The translations under genes and the position numbers were made by a program. The notes below the pieces were generated by a model. It saw nothing but the letters and a program-made list of their open reading frames with translations, made no database searches and was not told the origin of the DNA. A stretch of DNA of 64,000 nt from Bubalus kerabau (lineage: Eukaryota > Chordata > Mammalia > Artiodactyla > Bovidae): positions 56,964,964 to 57,028,963 of the forward strand of contig NC_073632.1 in the NCBI RefSeq assembly GCF_029407905.1, written 5' to 3'. Of the stretch, positions 45,625-58,960 are shown in pieces (position 1 is the stretch's first letter; every line of letters begins with the position of its first letter).

Positions 45625-45913
45625 TTGCCTTGCTGCTACTGCTGCTGCTTCTAAGTCACTTCAGTCGTGTCTGACTCTGTGTGACCCCATGGACAGCAGC
45701 CCACCAGGCTCCCCCATCCCTGGGATTCTCCAGGCAAGAACACTGGAGTGGGTTGCCATTTCCTTCTCCAATGCATGAAAGTGAAAAGTGAAAGTGAAGT
45801 TGCTCAGTCTTGTCTGACCCTCAGTGACCCCGTGGACTCCAGCCTTCCCGGCTCCTCCATCCATGGGATTTTCCGGGCAAGAGTACTGGAGTGGGGTGCC
45901 ATTGCCTTCCTCG
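45625..45913 (-). mobile_element. Bov-A2 SINE
   Basis: Full two-monomer reverse copy with the tail (ttgctgctactgctgctgct) at the left. Confidence 0.9.
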
Positions 45914-47913
45914 AATTTTTTTTTTTTTTAGTTGCTTCAATTCTTCTCTTGAAAAGCATTGCTAATTTTTTTTTTTCTCTTTTGTCACTTCTCTGCTGCC
46001 TCTCAATCCATTGCCTTGAAGCTGTTGTATAAAGTTCTCATGCATGTTTCTACATACTTCTGAGTGACAGGATATAAGCCAAGGCTTAATGGGGGTATTG
46101 GTGGAAAGAAATGGTACTGATTACCTTGGTGAAGAGAACATTTAAAGTAAGATGACAGGTTTATATCTAGAAGTCACTTATGTGAACGGAGTACTTAACT
46201 TTGAAAACTCACTGACATTAGACAGTACAGATAATTTTTTTAAAGTACTTTTAAGATCAGAAATTAACATCTAGTACTTAGTGACCCAGATACTTTGTGA
46301 TTTATACTTACTTGGAGATTTTTATAAGCCACTGAAAAACATCGATGTTTAACCTATACAGGTGTCATTTTTATTAAACAATCAATAACTACCATGATTT
46401 TCTTGGTATCTTTACTGTAAAAATGGTTAACTAGCAATCTTTAGAGGTTTCCTTTAGTAATTATGTTCTAAAAAGGTTGGAGATGTCATTGTTTCATACT
46501 CATTTTTTTCTCTGAAATGTAGTATATATAATTGGTTGGTAAGAAGAATGGCTTAGAACGTTAGAATATAAGAAAGAAGGAGAAATACGAATCTGAGCCT
46601 TTCAGACATCTTTCAGTTTAGGAAGCTGTGAGTAACAGAGTATGGAGTGAGAGTTCAGCTCAGAACAGGACACACAGAAAGTATTCTTATTAACTGTATT
46701 TGTCAGGGTGCATTTCTGGCTAATACAGAGTGAAAGAGAGTACCCTCTTTTAGTAATTAAATCTTTAATTCAATAAGATTGAAACAAACAGTTCAGACTA
46801 GAATGTTAAGTAACAGTCCTGGCAGTACATTGTTTCAGAAAGACTAAATAAAGCACGCATTACATTAAATAACACGTAACTATGATAAAATTCTTATGTA
46901 TTCTAATTTGTAACACCCAATGAGTTAGTAATTTCCTTTTCTGTTTTTATATTTCTTGTTTACAACATAAATTCACCTCAGTCCTGTTGTTAATGCTTAT
47001 TTTTTCTCTACTTCAGAGAGAGGGGTAGAGATTTCATCTGCTATTTCAAGGTATGTGCCAACTTCTTTTACATAGTGTCGAGTTAGGGCTGTTCAAGAAT
47101 TTCCTCTACACAAAACAGTAAATAAAGATCAAAGCCATTATACTCTTTGATAAATTTTTTTTTTAGGATTTGGAGTGTATAATCCTAGTTTATTTGCATG
47201 TAAAAACTATCAGATTTCTAAAAGATCACTGGAGCTCATATTTGGGAATGTGGTGGTGTTCCATATAACTGTGGTACAGAGGAACAAGTGTGCGAGGTCA
47301 GGAAAATGCTTTCTCTAAACAGCTAAAGCTAACTCCAGAGCATCACTTGAGTTTTGGGTTTGGTGTATGAGGGTACCTTATGAGAGGTTTCAGTTAAATT
47401 AATCTTCTCAGGGCTCATTAGGGGACAGGAACAGAGTCCCTGAGTCGATCTTTCCAGAGGCCCATAGATTGGAGTGGAATGAGAATTTTGCCTTTTTCAG
47501 CTAATTTGGGCCGCAACCTTTTCCACTGGAACGAAAGGAAAATATGTATTGCCTTGTATGTAGTGAGTCTGCTCCACACGTTCTCTGGAATATGTGTGCT
47601 GGTTTGTTCCTTGTGGGGTGTTTTTTCTGACTGTTCTTCTCATCTGTGCTGATATCTTATTCTGGCCATTTATCGTCCCAGGAATATTTAAAAGAAAGGC
47701 TTTTCTTATCCTTTGTTAAAAGTAAGTATAACCTTGGAGGTCTTCTCTAGACTCTTAGGTTAATAGTTACGAGTCTGTCTAGGTTTTCTCCCCTGTCTGT
47801 GGTTGGTAAACCTGGAGTTAATGTAAGTAAGTAGTTGGAGGGAAAAGTTAGAGAACAAGAATCTTGTATATATAAATTTTATTCTTAACAAGCCATTATA
47901 GATTTTGATTCAT

Positions 47914-49327
47914 ATGAAAGGTGTATATGTTGTTGTTGTTCATTGTTCAGTCGCTAAGTTGTGTCCAACTCTTTGTGACCCCATGAACTGCAGGACATTA
48001 GGCTTCCCTGTTCTTCACTATCTCCCAGAGTTTGCTCAGACTCATGTCCATTGAGTCAGTGATTCTATCCAACCATCTCATCCTCTGTTGCCCCTTTTTC
48101 TTCCTGTCCTTAATTTTTCCTAGCATCAGGGTCTTTTCCGGTGAGTTGACTCTTGCATCACGTGGCCAGAGTATTTGAGCTTCAGCATCAGTCCTTCCAA
48201 TGAATATCCCGAGTTGATTTCCTGTAAGACTGACTTGTTTGATCTCTTTGCTATCAAAGGGAATCTCAAGAGTCTTCTCCAACACCGCAGTTTAAAAACA
48301 TCAACTCTTCGGCGCTTACCTTTCTTTATGGTCCAACTCTCACATCCATACCTGACTACTGGAAAAACTATAGCTTTGTGTATATGGACCTTTGTTGGCA
48401 AAGTAATGTCTCTGCTTTTTAATACACTAAGTTTGTCATAGGATTTCTTCCAAGGAGCAAGCATCTTTTAATTTTGCGGCTGCAGTCATCATCTGCAGTG
48501 ATTTTGGAGTCCAGGAAAATAAAGTCTATCACTGTTTCCACTTTTCCCCCATCTATTTGACATGAAGTGCGGGACCAGATACCATAATCTTAGTTTTTTG
48601 AATGCTGAGTTTTAAGCCAGCTTTTTTGCTCTCCTCTTTCATGTTCATCAAGAGGCTCTTTAGTTCCTCTTCACTTTCTGCTATTAGAGTGGTATCATTT
48701 GCATATCTGAGGTTGTTCATATTTCTTCTGGCAATCTTGATTCCAGCTTGTGCTTCTTCCAGCCCAGCATTTCTCATGATGTACTGTGCATATGAGTTAA
48801 ATAAGCAGGGTGACAATATACACCTGACTTACTCCTTCCCCAATTTGGAACCAGTCTGTTATCCCATATCCAGTTCTAACTGTTGCTTATTGACCTGCAT
48901 ACAGATTTCTTAATGAGGCAGGTAACGTGATCTGGTATTCCCATCTCCTTAAGAATTTTCCACAGTTTGTTGTGATTCACATAGTCAAAGGCTTTAGAGT
49001 AGTCAATGAAGCACATTTTTTTTTTTTTAAATTCCTTTGCTTTTTCTGTGATCCAGCGGATGTCGGCAATTTGATCTCTGGTTCCTCTGCCTTTTCTAAA
49101 TCCAGCTTGTACATCTGGAATTTCTCTGTTCACTTGCTGTTGAAGCCTTGCTTGAAGGATTTTGAGCATTACATTGCTAGCATGCAAAATGAGTGCAACT
49201 GTATGGTAGTTTGAACATTCTCTGGCATTTTCTTTCTTTGGGATTGGAATGAAAAGTGACCTTTTCCACTGCTGAGTTTTCCAAACTTGTTGACATATAG
49301 AGTGCAGCACTAACAGCATCATCTTTT
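47914..49327 (-). mobile_element. BovB LINE, 14-bp target duplication, GTT tail
   Basis: Minus-strand copy of 1.4 kb. Its tail is (gtt)n/(aac)n-like instead of (tgaac)n, suggesting an older subfamily. It encodes fragments of the reverse transcriptase (48553-48816 and 48876-49322) and the C-terminal domain (47998-48464). The catalytic motif reads Y-A-N-D. agattttgattcat at 47900-47913 and 49328-49341 is a perfect 14-base target duplication. Confidence 0.9.
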
Positions 49328-50076
49328 AGATTTTGATTCATGAAAAGAAATGTATATGTATGTATATATTTATCTTTGCTGTGCTTTCTCAGTTCTCCAT
49401 GTTCCAGGTGTGTTTCCTAACTTGATTGGAAACTATTCAAGAGCCATTGCTTCTTACTTAAGAATGAGTTAAGATCTAAAGTGAACTTGTTTGGTGAAGG
49501 TTATGAATAGTTACAAATTTCCCTTGAAAGTCCTTTAGGAAGACACCAGGTTGTCAAAACCTACTGTCTCTCAATATGTCATATACAGCCACACTTTTCC
49601 TCCAAACTTGGGACATATGGTAGTTTCTAAGGATGAACGATGAAAAAGTTGGCTTGTGTTTAATGGCCATGTATATTTTTTTAAAAAGGGAACTGGGTTT
49701 TAAACCTTGGAGTCCTGCAGTACAGCAGGATTCTCAGTTGGATATGCATGTAGTTATTGAAACAGACTTAAGGGAGCATCATATTCTTGTTGCTCACCCC
49801 CGTTCACTCAAGAGCATGTGTTGAGTAATATGAAATAGTGGACAGAATCTCTAGCATTATTTTTTATGTCTGTCTATACCTTGTATTTGGTTTCCTTTGT
49901 TTGATTCAAATAATTAATTAAATATACCTAAGATGTGACTTCACATTAACCTATTGGTGGCATAAAGTACAAGGCAAATAAGGAATACAAGTTCAGTACA
50001 AGTAACTAAAATTTTTCTTTAGGATTTACCATGAAAAAAAAATCTCCCCCTTTTGAAATGGTATAGTAGAGGATTT

Positions 50077-50132
50077 TATATATACGTGTGTGTGTGTGTG
50101 TGTGTATGTGTATGTATATATATATATATGTA
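50077..50132. repeat. (TG)n/(TA)n microsatellite
   Basis: A run of tg repeats with cgtgtg start, then tatgtgtatg and (ta)n. It abuts the Bov-tA on its right. Confidence 0.95.
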
Positions 50133-50136
50133 CTAC

Positions 50137-50343
50137 CATCATGGCTCAGAGGGTCAAGTGTCTGCCTGCAGTGCGGGAGATCAGAGTTCAATCCCTGGGT
50201 GGGGAAGATCCCCTGGAGAAGGAAATGGCAACCCACTCCAGTATTCTTGCCTGGAGAGTCCCATGGATGGAAGAGCCTGGTAGGCTACAGTCCACGGGAT
50301 CGCAGAGTCGGACACGACTGAGTCACTTCACTTCACTTCACTT
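50137..50343 (+). mobile_element. Bov-tA SINE between AT microsatellites
   Basis: Forward copy from 'catggctcagagggtcaagt' to 'gactgagtcacttcacttc', ending in a (ttcac)n tail. It is followed by (ta)n at 50345-50358, so it probably inserted into a TA-rich microsatellite. Confidence 0.88.
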
Positions 50344-53300
50344 CATATATATATATAATATCTATTAAGGCTTATTTTTCTGAATTCTAATTTTAACAGT
50401 GTTAATTATATCTATATCACAACTTGATTTTTTTAAACAGGTGAATTAAAATATAAATATTTTAGCTTATTTTTTCTAAAAGGTATTGTATGTGGACATA
50501 TAATTCTGTTTTGGCTATTGAAATCTTAAATTCTAATTTTTGTTCCATTCACAGCCTCATCCATCCTTTCAGTGCTTTTATCCCTTACCTACATTATTTC
50601 TCTTTTACTTTCTTTTTCCCCTCCTAATAATTACCTGGTATTCATGATCACCAACAAGCAATTGCTTGACTTTATACTTATTAGGAAATATAGTTCGTTT
50701 CTTCTTGAGCTTTTGTTATTTATTTGTAATTAAAAATATTGTAACTGTATTTTCCTAAAATTGCTATCAAGCAGTTGGACCCTTTTTAGAGTTGAGAAAC
50801 ATGGTTTGGAATATGAAAAATAAATCTTATCATTTTTAATATGCTACTTTAGAATAATGTGTACTAAAATTCTAGCTTACAAATTATTGGTTAATATTAT
50901 TTCACAAAGGGAAATACGTTACTGTCAGATATTTTTCTTCCTTATTTGAATGTTAAAAAGGGCGGTTAACTTCTTCAAAACAGTTTCTGTTTATCTGTTT
51001 CTGTATATCTGTCAATATATCTAATTGACAGTCTAAAGGCTTATTCAGATAACCATAGAGGAGTACTTCAGGGAATAGGAAAAAAAAAAAAGTGACTTCT
51101 AGGCTTTCTATCTTTTAGAAAGATAGATATATTTGTTTTGAGGGATATTTTTATTTACATAGTTTTGGTTGGAATAAAAATTACTGGGGTAGCAATTGCT
51201 TTGTAGGTCAGTTATCTTGATAAGCCTTCACTGTATCTTATATCAGAAAGTTTAATAATAAACATTACGATGTCTGTCTTTAAGACCGCTTAGTTGAATG
51301 TCTTTTCCTTTTGTTTTAGACCTCAAATCCAGCACTCAATCATTTGCACCATTTAGGCTCCACTGCCCTCCTATTGTCCCTGAGTTATAAAACCTTAACC
51401 CTATATAATGCCAACCTTTGTTCCTGTGCCAGATTGTTGCCATTCTAAATTTATGGTTTCCAATATGGGATGAGCATTCATTTGCCACCTGAAAAATCCT
51501 TTTATGATTTATTAGTCAGTTTCCTCTCATTGTTGATGGTAAGGTCAAACTTTTGCCTCTGTCTTCAAAAATTCCATCTCACTTTATTTTGGCTGGTTTT
51601 GGATGTCAAAGAAAATAGGAGTCATTTGGTGGAACTATCTTTTACCATATTTTTTTCTCTCCCTATTTACCTTCTGCTTCCCTTATAAACATATATGCAC
51701 TTCTACTCACCCAGCCCGCCACACTCCTTCTATCCAAGTGGTATATCTAGACCCATGGTTGTCTCTCTTGCTTTCTCAGGGACCCTACTCTCCTAAGTCA
51801 TGTTCACAGTCTTTGCTTTGGTTACTCAACCTGTCTTTATTGGCTCTCATCAGATTTATAGAATTGTGCTGAACTCTCTCTTGTATTACTAAAAAGTCTT
51901 AACCCTATGTTTTCACTGTTTCTTGCTTTTTCTTCTCAACCACATTCCTTGAAAGAGTCGCTAGTACTCAATTTCTTCCTTTCCATTTATGTTTCACCTA
52001 CTGAAATATGCTTTCTTCCACCATTTTTTTTTTGAAAATGTGTTTTCTAAAGTCATCTAAGACTTTAGTGGCTGAGTGCACTGGACTATGTAGCATAACA
52101 TTTGAAACCTTTTCTTGTGATACCACTTTCTTTATATGACAGCTCTTTTTTGACCCTTTAGGACTCTGTCCTTGGCCCTCTACTGTCTACTCTCAAGAGG
52201 TTTTTAGGGATACATGGATGGATTTCATGGCTTTCATGCATCCTCTGAAGTGAATTACAAAATGTTTGTATGTGTGTATGTCTATTTTCTTAGGGAGAGA
52301 GTCTGCAGGTTTATATAAATAATTTCACATAAAGGAGTATGTTCAACCATGCTTTTAACTACATTGAAGGGATAACACTAAATTCTGTCCTTCTAGCCCC
52401 AGACCTCTGATAGGAAACCCTAAACCATATTTCCCACTTGATGGCTCATGATGAAAACTTTCCAAAGCAGAACTAATCATCTTTCCTCTTCCAGTATGCC
52501 TTCTCTACATACACACTCTGCTGTTCTGCCTTTCCTGAGCTAGAAAGGTGGGGGTCCTGCCTCTTTCACCTTCATCCTCACATCCTATCTGTGAATTTAT
52601 TATGTCTCCCAAATAAAAACATTTGTCAAATCCATCCTTTTCTGTCTTTTCTTGCTTCAATTGTATCCTCTGTTTTTCACCTAGTTTCTTGAAATAAATT
52701 TCCAAATAGTTTGCTTGTCTCCAATTTGACCTCACCTTTAATCTGTTCACTACACTTAAATCTGAGTCATTTTTCTACAATATGTTACATTTTTTAGCAA
52801 GATAAAAAGTACTTAAATTGAGACATGCTGTTGGATCTCTGCTTACATCTTTAATTTCATGAGTCTCCAAATGAACTATTTTATAGGTTTTTTAAAGCAA
52901 TAATCTGTTGGTTTAGTTTTCCTCTTTATATATTTACCTTGGAATAACCTTTTTCCCCCACTCAAGTCCTTTAAAATCTCAGTTTCCTTCCTTCTTACCT
53001 ACTTTCGTTTCCACCTTCTTAGGTGTTTCTCCCTTGTCTTCCTACAGTTATATCTGCTTAATTATTGCAGCTGTTTTTCTTTCTTTTCAGCTGTATTGTA
53101 TACTTGTTATCTAGGGTAAGAGGCAGTCATACTAGAACTGTTTCTTTTTCCCCCTTTTTAAATCTCTAGATCCTGCAGTGTATCTAATACATTGTGGGTG
53201 ATCTATAGATATTTGTTGATTAAATGAATAACCATAAGATTGAAAATTTATTTTTTCAATTTGAACTTTATGCATTTCAGATACCCTTAAATGTTTGGCG

Positions 53301-54324
53301 ATCTTTTTACTGGTATAGGATACAGTGGGTTTTGAAGAATAGAGTTCTGTAAACCTTATTTATACCCAGTGCTTAACACAGTTCCTGCTAGATAGGAGAT
53401 CCTAAAATATTGTGAATAAATGATTAACAGGTAACTATGAAGAAGTGAACTATTATATTTTACAGTGGTGGTCATTTAACTTGAGGAATAAAGTAGATAA
53501 AACCAAATAAAAAAATCAAGGAATGTGCTTTACTTCATTTTTTGAGACGTATAATTCATACTGATTATTTTGATGATCCCTGGGGGAGCTTTAAAGTTTC
53601 CTGTTAGTGTAGAGTCTAACAGTGTGACCTCAGTACCAGGCCCTACTATAATTAGATCTCTTCTTAGAGTTTGGGTGTGAGCAGTTTGTTGTTTTGTTAG
53701 GATTTGTTGGATTGGTGAGTTTGAATAAAAATCAATGAAGTCTTACTCCTTGCTTTTTAAGGAGAGGGACAGGACATTCAGATTACTGTGAGATATGTCA
53801 AAATAATAATGAGAGATGCCAAACTCTGTTAATTCTTAAGACCTTGCCTGAGGTAGAATATTCCATGTATCACATGTCTCTTGTTCTGATATTATATTTT
53901 GAAAGCACTAACATGTATGGTTAAAAAGTAGGTTCTGAGGCAGAATACTGTTCAGTTTAGTGTCAAGACCTTTCTTTAAAGACTTCTGACTTGTCAGTCA
54001 TGAATAGAATTCTTATCTTTGAATAGAATTCTCTCAATCTAGGTAGAGAATTTAAACTCCAGTGCCCTGAGGCATACATTTTATGCTTTACTACTCAATG
54101 GATGATATTAACTATGTTCCATCTGTAGGAGAATTGAGAAAAAAGTCACTCAGTTCACTTTCAGGAAGACTTCTCTCACAGATCCTCATTGAGAAATACT
54201 GCTGGGAAACAGATTGTGCACTGAACTTAAGCCGCTGAGTTCTTAATATAGGTGGAAACTTCGTGGTTACTGTTGGTTTAGACAGGACTGAGATGGTGAC
54301 TTTAGAATAAAAGATAATACCTCT

Positions 54325-54515
54325 GAAACAGTGGTTCTCCAAATGTGGTACTAGACCTGCTGCATCACTAGAGAACTTGCTGGGAAGATAAGATCCTGTG
54401 TCCCATCTCAGTGCCATCTGGTCTGCTGAATAGAAGATTGGGGGTGAAAAGTAGGGGGGTGAAGCTCAGCAGTTTGAGAAGCCCTCCGGGTGATTGTGGT
54501 GCACACTGAAGTCTT
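54325..54515 (+). mobile_element. MER5A-like hAT remnant
   Basis: 'cagtggttctccaaatgtgg', 'catcactagagaacttgctgg', 'gtttgagaagccctccgggtgattgtggtgcac' (spanning 54472-54504) and their order match the MER5A non-autonomous element. Confidence 0.6.
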
Positions 54516-55058
54516 GCAACCTCAATGTCCACTGACTCTTGCTTTCATTTATTCTTCCACATGCTCCAGAAAGTATGTTATGTTGTGTTAGAAAAATCCC
54601 AGTGTGATTCTTTGAATCATCTCATTTCCAGAAATGTTCTCCTAAACTCATTCCCAGTGGGTAGCTGAAATTTAAAGTCAGCCAGTGAGGGAGTTTATTT
54701 GCAAATTGGATCATTTTACTTTTCTGACTGAAATTCTTTATTGTGATGTGGAGAATCCAGCTGGTTTTTACCTCACCTGAATCATACCCTTTACTTACAG
54801 ATTGGCAATGCAAACAACTATGTTTTTTAATCTTTTGTGTTTCTGATTTCTAATCTAATTGTATTTTATTCAGAAAATGTGAACTATATCTGGAATCAGC
54901 AGATTAATTTGGTTACCCTGAGCCCAAGAATGATTTAAAGAAAAAAAAAGAATATACAGCAGAGGCTCCCTGCCACACCTAAAATATTTGCTCTTTTTCT
55001 GCAAATTTTGTTGTCCGCCAGTCTATACTATACTTAACTTTTTGACATTTGTTGAGAT

Positions 55059-56084
55059 TTACTAGAGATGGGAATACCAGACCACCTGACCTGCCTCTTG
55101 AGAAACCTATATGCAGGTCAGGAAGCAAGAGTTAGAACTGGACATGGAACAACAGACTGGTTCCAAATAGGAAAAGGAGTACATCAAGGCTGTATATTGT
55201 CACCCTGCTTGTTTAACTTATATGCAGAGTACATCATGAGAAACGCTGGACTGGAAGAAGCACAAGCTGGAATCAAGATTGCCAGAAGTATCAATAACAT
55301 CAGATATGCAGATGACACCACCCTTATGGCAGAAAGTGAAGAGGAACTAAAAAGCCCCTTGATGAAAGTGAAAGAGGAGAGTGAAAAAATTGGCTTAAAG
55401 CCCAACATTCAGAAAACGAAGATCATGGCATCTGGTCCCATCATTTCATGGGAAATAGATGGGGAAACAGTAGAAACAGTGTCAGACTTTATTTTTTTGG
55501 GCTCCCAAATCACTGCAGATGGTGACTGCAGCCATGAAATTAAAAGACGCTTACTCCTTGGAAGGAAAGTTGTGACCAACCTAGATAGCATTATTGAAAA
55601 GCAGAGATATTACTTTGCCAACAGAGGTCCGTCTAGTCAAGGCTGTGGTTTTTCCTGTGGTCATGTATGGATGTGAGAATTGGACTATGAAGGAGGCTGA
55701 GCACTGAAGAATTGATGCTTTTGAACTGTGGTGTTGGAGAAGACTCTTGAGAGTCCCCTGGACTGCAAGGAGATCCAACCAGTCCATTCTAAAGGAGATC
55801 AGTCCTGGGTGTTCATTGGAAGGACTGATGCTGAGGCTGAAACTCCAGTACTTAGGCTACCTCATGCGAAGAATTGACTCACTGGAAAAGACTCTGATGC
55901 TGGGAGGGATTGGGGGCAGGAGGACAAGGGGACAACAGAGGATGAGATGGCTGGATGGCATCACCAACTCCATGGACATGAGTTTGAGTGAACTCTGGGA
56001 GTTGGTGATGGACAGGGAGGCCTGCGTGCTGCGATTCATGGGGTTGCAAAGAGTCGGACACAACTGAGCGATTGAACTGAACTG
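55059..56084 (+). mobile_element. BovB LINE, 5'-truncated
   Basis: Forward copy. The frame 55068-55676 starts at the reverse transcriptase palm (I-P-D-H-L motif), contains a canonical Y-A-D-D at about 55303-55314, and is frameshifted near 55600. The C-terminal domain is open at 55747-56067. The tail is (tgaac)n-like. It lies in ASCC3 intron 1 in sense orientation. Confidence 0.9.
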
Positions 56085-56559
56085 ATACATAGGCCATTTA
56101 AAATTGTTACAAATGTACTTGAAAAGAATATATATTTTCATTTATTTTAGGTTAAATTCACTAATTTCACTGCTCAACTTCCATTTTTTTTGTTGTTGAT
56201 TTGACCTATCAATAATTGATCGATTATTGAACTTTCACTTTGATGTTGGACTTGTTACTTTTTTCTATAAATCTGTTTTATTTTGAGGCGTGTTGAGGTT
56301 TAATTAATTTTTATCAGGGCATGCAAATTCAAAATGTTTATACCTTAGTGAGCTATAACTTCTAATATTATGTAGAGAGGTTTTTTTTTTTTTTCCTCCT
56401 ATCCTTAATAATACCTTTTGTTTTAAAGTCTCTTTGATCTGATCTGATGCTGTTGATACAGCCACTAGATACTTTTGGTTATCATTTACAGGAGGATCTT
56501 ATTCCATCTTTTAACTTTCAACCTTTCTCTGTCCTGTTTTAGGTATAGCTCTAGTGTTT

Positions 56560-56648
56560 ATTATATATATATATATATATATTTTATATATATATATAAT
56601 ATATATTTATTATATATATATAATATATATTTATTATATATATATAAA
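56560..56648. repeat. (TA)n-rich microsatellite
   Basis: About 90 bases of ta repeats broken by regularly spaced 'ttta' motifs (unit about 32 bases, tatatttattatatatata). It is a minisatellite-like higher-order arrangement. Confidence 0.95.
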
Positions 56649-57490
56649 CTTGATTGCTGTTTAGTAATTCAGGCTGTCAATCTTTTGGTGTTAAGATTAA
56701 TTTGTTTACATTTATTGTGAGTATTGATATATTTGGGCTTCTTTCTCTTTGATCTACTTAATTTATACTTGGTCTAGTTGTAACAGCATACTGCGTTATT
56801 CAGATATCTCTCTCTTGCAGAGTACCACTTTTGTTTTCACTGTATCTAATCTATTATTTAACTCACTATTGATTGTTTTTTTATTTAAGTATGTAGTTTT
56901 ATTTCTAAAAGTTATATTTTCCAATTTGCCTAGTCATTTTGCTGTTCTTCATTTTTAAAAAATTCTCTTATTTTGTTAAACATTTCATACAATTTTTTTA
57001 TATATAGTTAATATAGGAACTGGAGATTTTACTGAGAATCAAATTTTATAATAACTTCAAGGGTGTATGCAATCAAGAAGAGCAGAAACAGGGAGTGGTC
57101 TGAGGCATCCTATATGGTCTCCTAGTTGCTATTCCAGTCCCATTAATGGACAGATACTCTTTGGCTCAGAATAATTAGTGAGGTCTCTTAATTGAGGTGT
57201 GTAGGTCTTTTCACACGTTGAGAAGTGCTTGGGTTACAAAACATCTCTATTTTTAGACTCTGGAGTGGGAATCCTAATAAGCTCTGCCCTATTGACATTT
57301 GGGGCTAGATAATTCTTTATTGTGAGGAGGCTGTCCTGTGCCTTATAGTGTGTTTAGCAGCATCAATAGGCCCTACCCACCAGAAGACAGTTGCACCCAC
57401 CCAACTCTCCAGTGACCCAAAGCGTCACCAGATACTGCCAAATGACCCAAGTGGGGCAAAATTATTTCTGTTTGACAACTTTCATAGCTT

Positions 57491-57687
57491 GGGCTTCCCT
57501 GGTAGCACTAGTAGTAAAGAACCCACCTGCCAATGCGGGAAACACAAGATGCAGGTTCAGTCCCTGGCTTGGGAAGATCCCCTGGAGAAGGGCTTGGTAA
57601 TCTACTCCAATATTCATGCCTGGGAAATCCCATGGACAGAGGGGCCATGGGGTTGCAAAGAGTCGGACACAACTGAGCACACACGCA
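57491..57687 (+). mobile_element. Bov-tA SINE with 8-bp target duplication
   Basis: Forward copy beginning 'gggcttccctggtagcacta'. catagctt at 57483-57490 and 57688-57695 flanks it. Confidence 0.85.
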
Positions 57688-57991
57688 CATAGCTTATGTG
57701 ACATTCTCCAGGGAGCCATGCCTTATAAATGTATATATTGTAGTTTTATTATAATAAGCAAGCTTAAACCAAGATAGCCCTCTAAGAGTATTCCAAGGTT
57801 GAGGACCCTCTTCATAATAAATAGTCTATCTGCCAAAAGACGAGTTGTTCAGTTGTTAGCATGTAAACAAGGATTAGATCAGATCATCTGACTTTTCTTT
57901 GCCTGGGAGTTCTCCCCTTCCTCAGCTGCTCTGATTGTTACCATGATTTCTTTTTCTCAGTTTTTCATCCTTCTATTATTGACCACACAAT

Positions 57992-58194
57992 TGTTGTTGT
58001 TTAGTTGCTAAGTTGTGTCCGACTCTTTGCAACCCCATGGACTGTAGCCCACCAGGCCCCTCTGTCCATGGGATTTCCCAGACAAGAATATTGGAGTGAG
58101 TTGCCATTTCCTTCTCCAGGGGACCTTCCCAACCCAGGGATTGAACCCACATCTGCATTGGCAGATTCTTTACAACTGAGCCACCAGGGAGGCC
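57992..58194 (-). mobile_element. Bov-tA SINE
   Basis: Complete reverse copy with a (gtt)n tail at the left and the head 'gggcctccctggtggctcag' at the right. Confidence 0.88.
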
Positions 58195-58919
58195 CAACCA
58201 AGACATTATTGACTGCCAAACATATTGCTTTTCTGTTGTGTTTGCTAGCAGAGATGAGTGAAATGAAGGTCTTTTTTTTTTCTTTTTTTTTGTCATGAAG
58301 CTTACTCTTTGTCAGGTGAGACAATATATAAATAAGTAAATAAGAGACTATCAAATATTAATTAGTGCCTGTAAAGAGAATAGGAGTTTTGTATTATGAT
58401 AGTAAGTGGGTAGCTGCCCTGTCTGTAATTGAGTGATCTTTTAGGCCAAGAACTTTGTTTAAGGAGGCAATTGTATGAACGTCAGAAGAGCACTCCAGGT
58501 AATACAAATGCATGTAACTGGAAAAAGCCAGTGAGACAAAAAATAAGAGATTATGTGAGATGAAATCAATGAGCATAAAATGAAATTGGAGAAAAGATGG
58601 GCAAATGCTTTTATCTCTGTCATTGTTCCTGGTTGTCGTACTTAGAAATCTATACAATTCATTTGAAGGAATGTTATAGTAGTACCCACAAGCAAGTGTT
58701 GTTGGTGTTTTTTTGTCTGTTTTTTTTTTTTCCCCCACCTATAAGACAATGTGTTATAAAAGAACTACGTGGGTAGAAAATGTGTCAAGAGAACTTTTCA
58801 GCGTTGGTAGCAATTGCTTTATAAGTGTTTTCTTTATTTTAAATACAGGCTAATTTGTTGAATGTGATTATCTCTCCCACCTCCTCTCTACAGTTAAATA
58901 TCATCTTGTTTTGTTTCAG

Positions 58920-58960
58920 TTTCAAGTTTCTCGTTGTATGGATCACTGATTGAATAATAG
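58920..58960 (+). promoter_or_regulatory. ASCC3: ASCC3 5' UTR part of exon 2
   Basis: Forty-one untranslated bases from the acceptor at 58919 to the start codon. An ATG at 58938 opens a three-residue upstream ORF with TGA at 58947-58949, eleven bases before the main start. The main start has G at +4 but T at -3, a middling context. Confidence 0.7.

Larger units (their letters stand above)
38578..58919 (+). other. ASCC3: ASCC3 intron 1
   Basis: About 20.3 kb from donor GTGAGG (38578) to the acceptor tttgtttcag (58910-58919). A second acceptor-like AG after a pyrimidine tract (ctcctctctacag, ending at 58893) could give a 26-base-longer exon 2. The intron carries Bov-tA, Bov-A2, BovB and L1 copies listed separately. 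The remaining stretches of more than 300 bases (38700-39540, 39750-40450, 40850-42350, 42580-43340, 44200-45400, 45915-47900, 49345-50070, 50345-51700, 52500-54320, 54515-55055, 56085-56560, 56650-57480, 58195-58910) are AT-rich and show no gene to me. Confidence 0.75.

Noticed and set aside
50053..50368. Cysteine/valine-rich ORFs over 50053-50368
   Set aside because: Produced by the (TG)n microsatellite and the adjacent Bov-tA.
56425..56455. 'gatctgatctgatg' resembling a BovB tail
   Set aside because: No adjacent BovB sequence and no flanking direct repeat, unlike the micro-insertion at 37714; likely coincidence.
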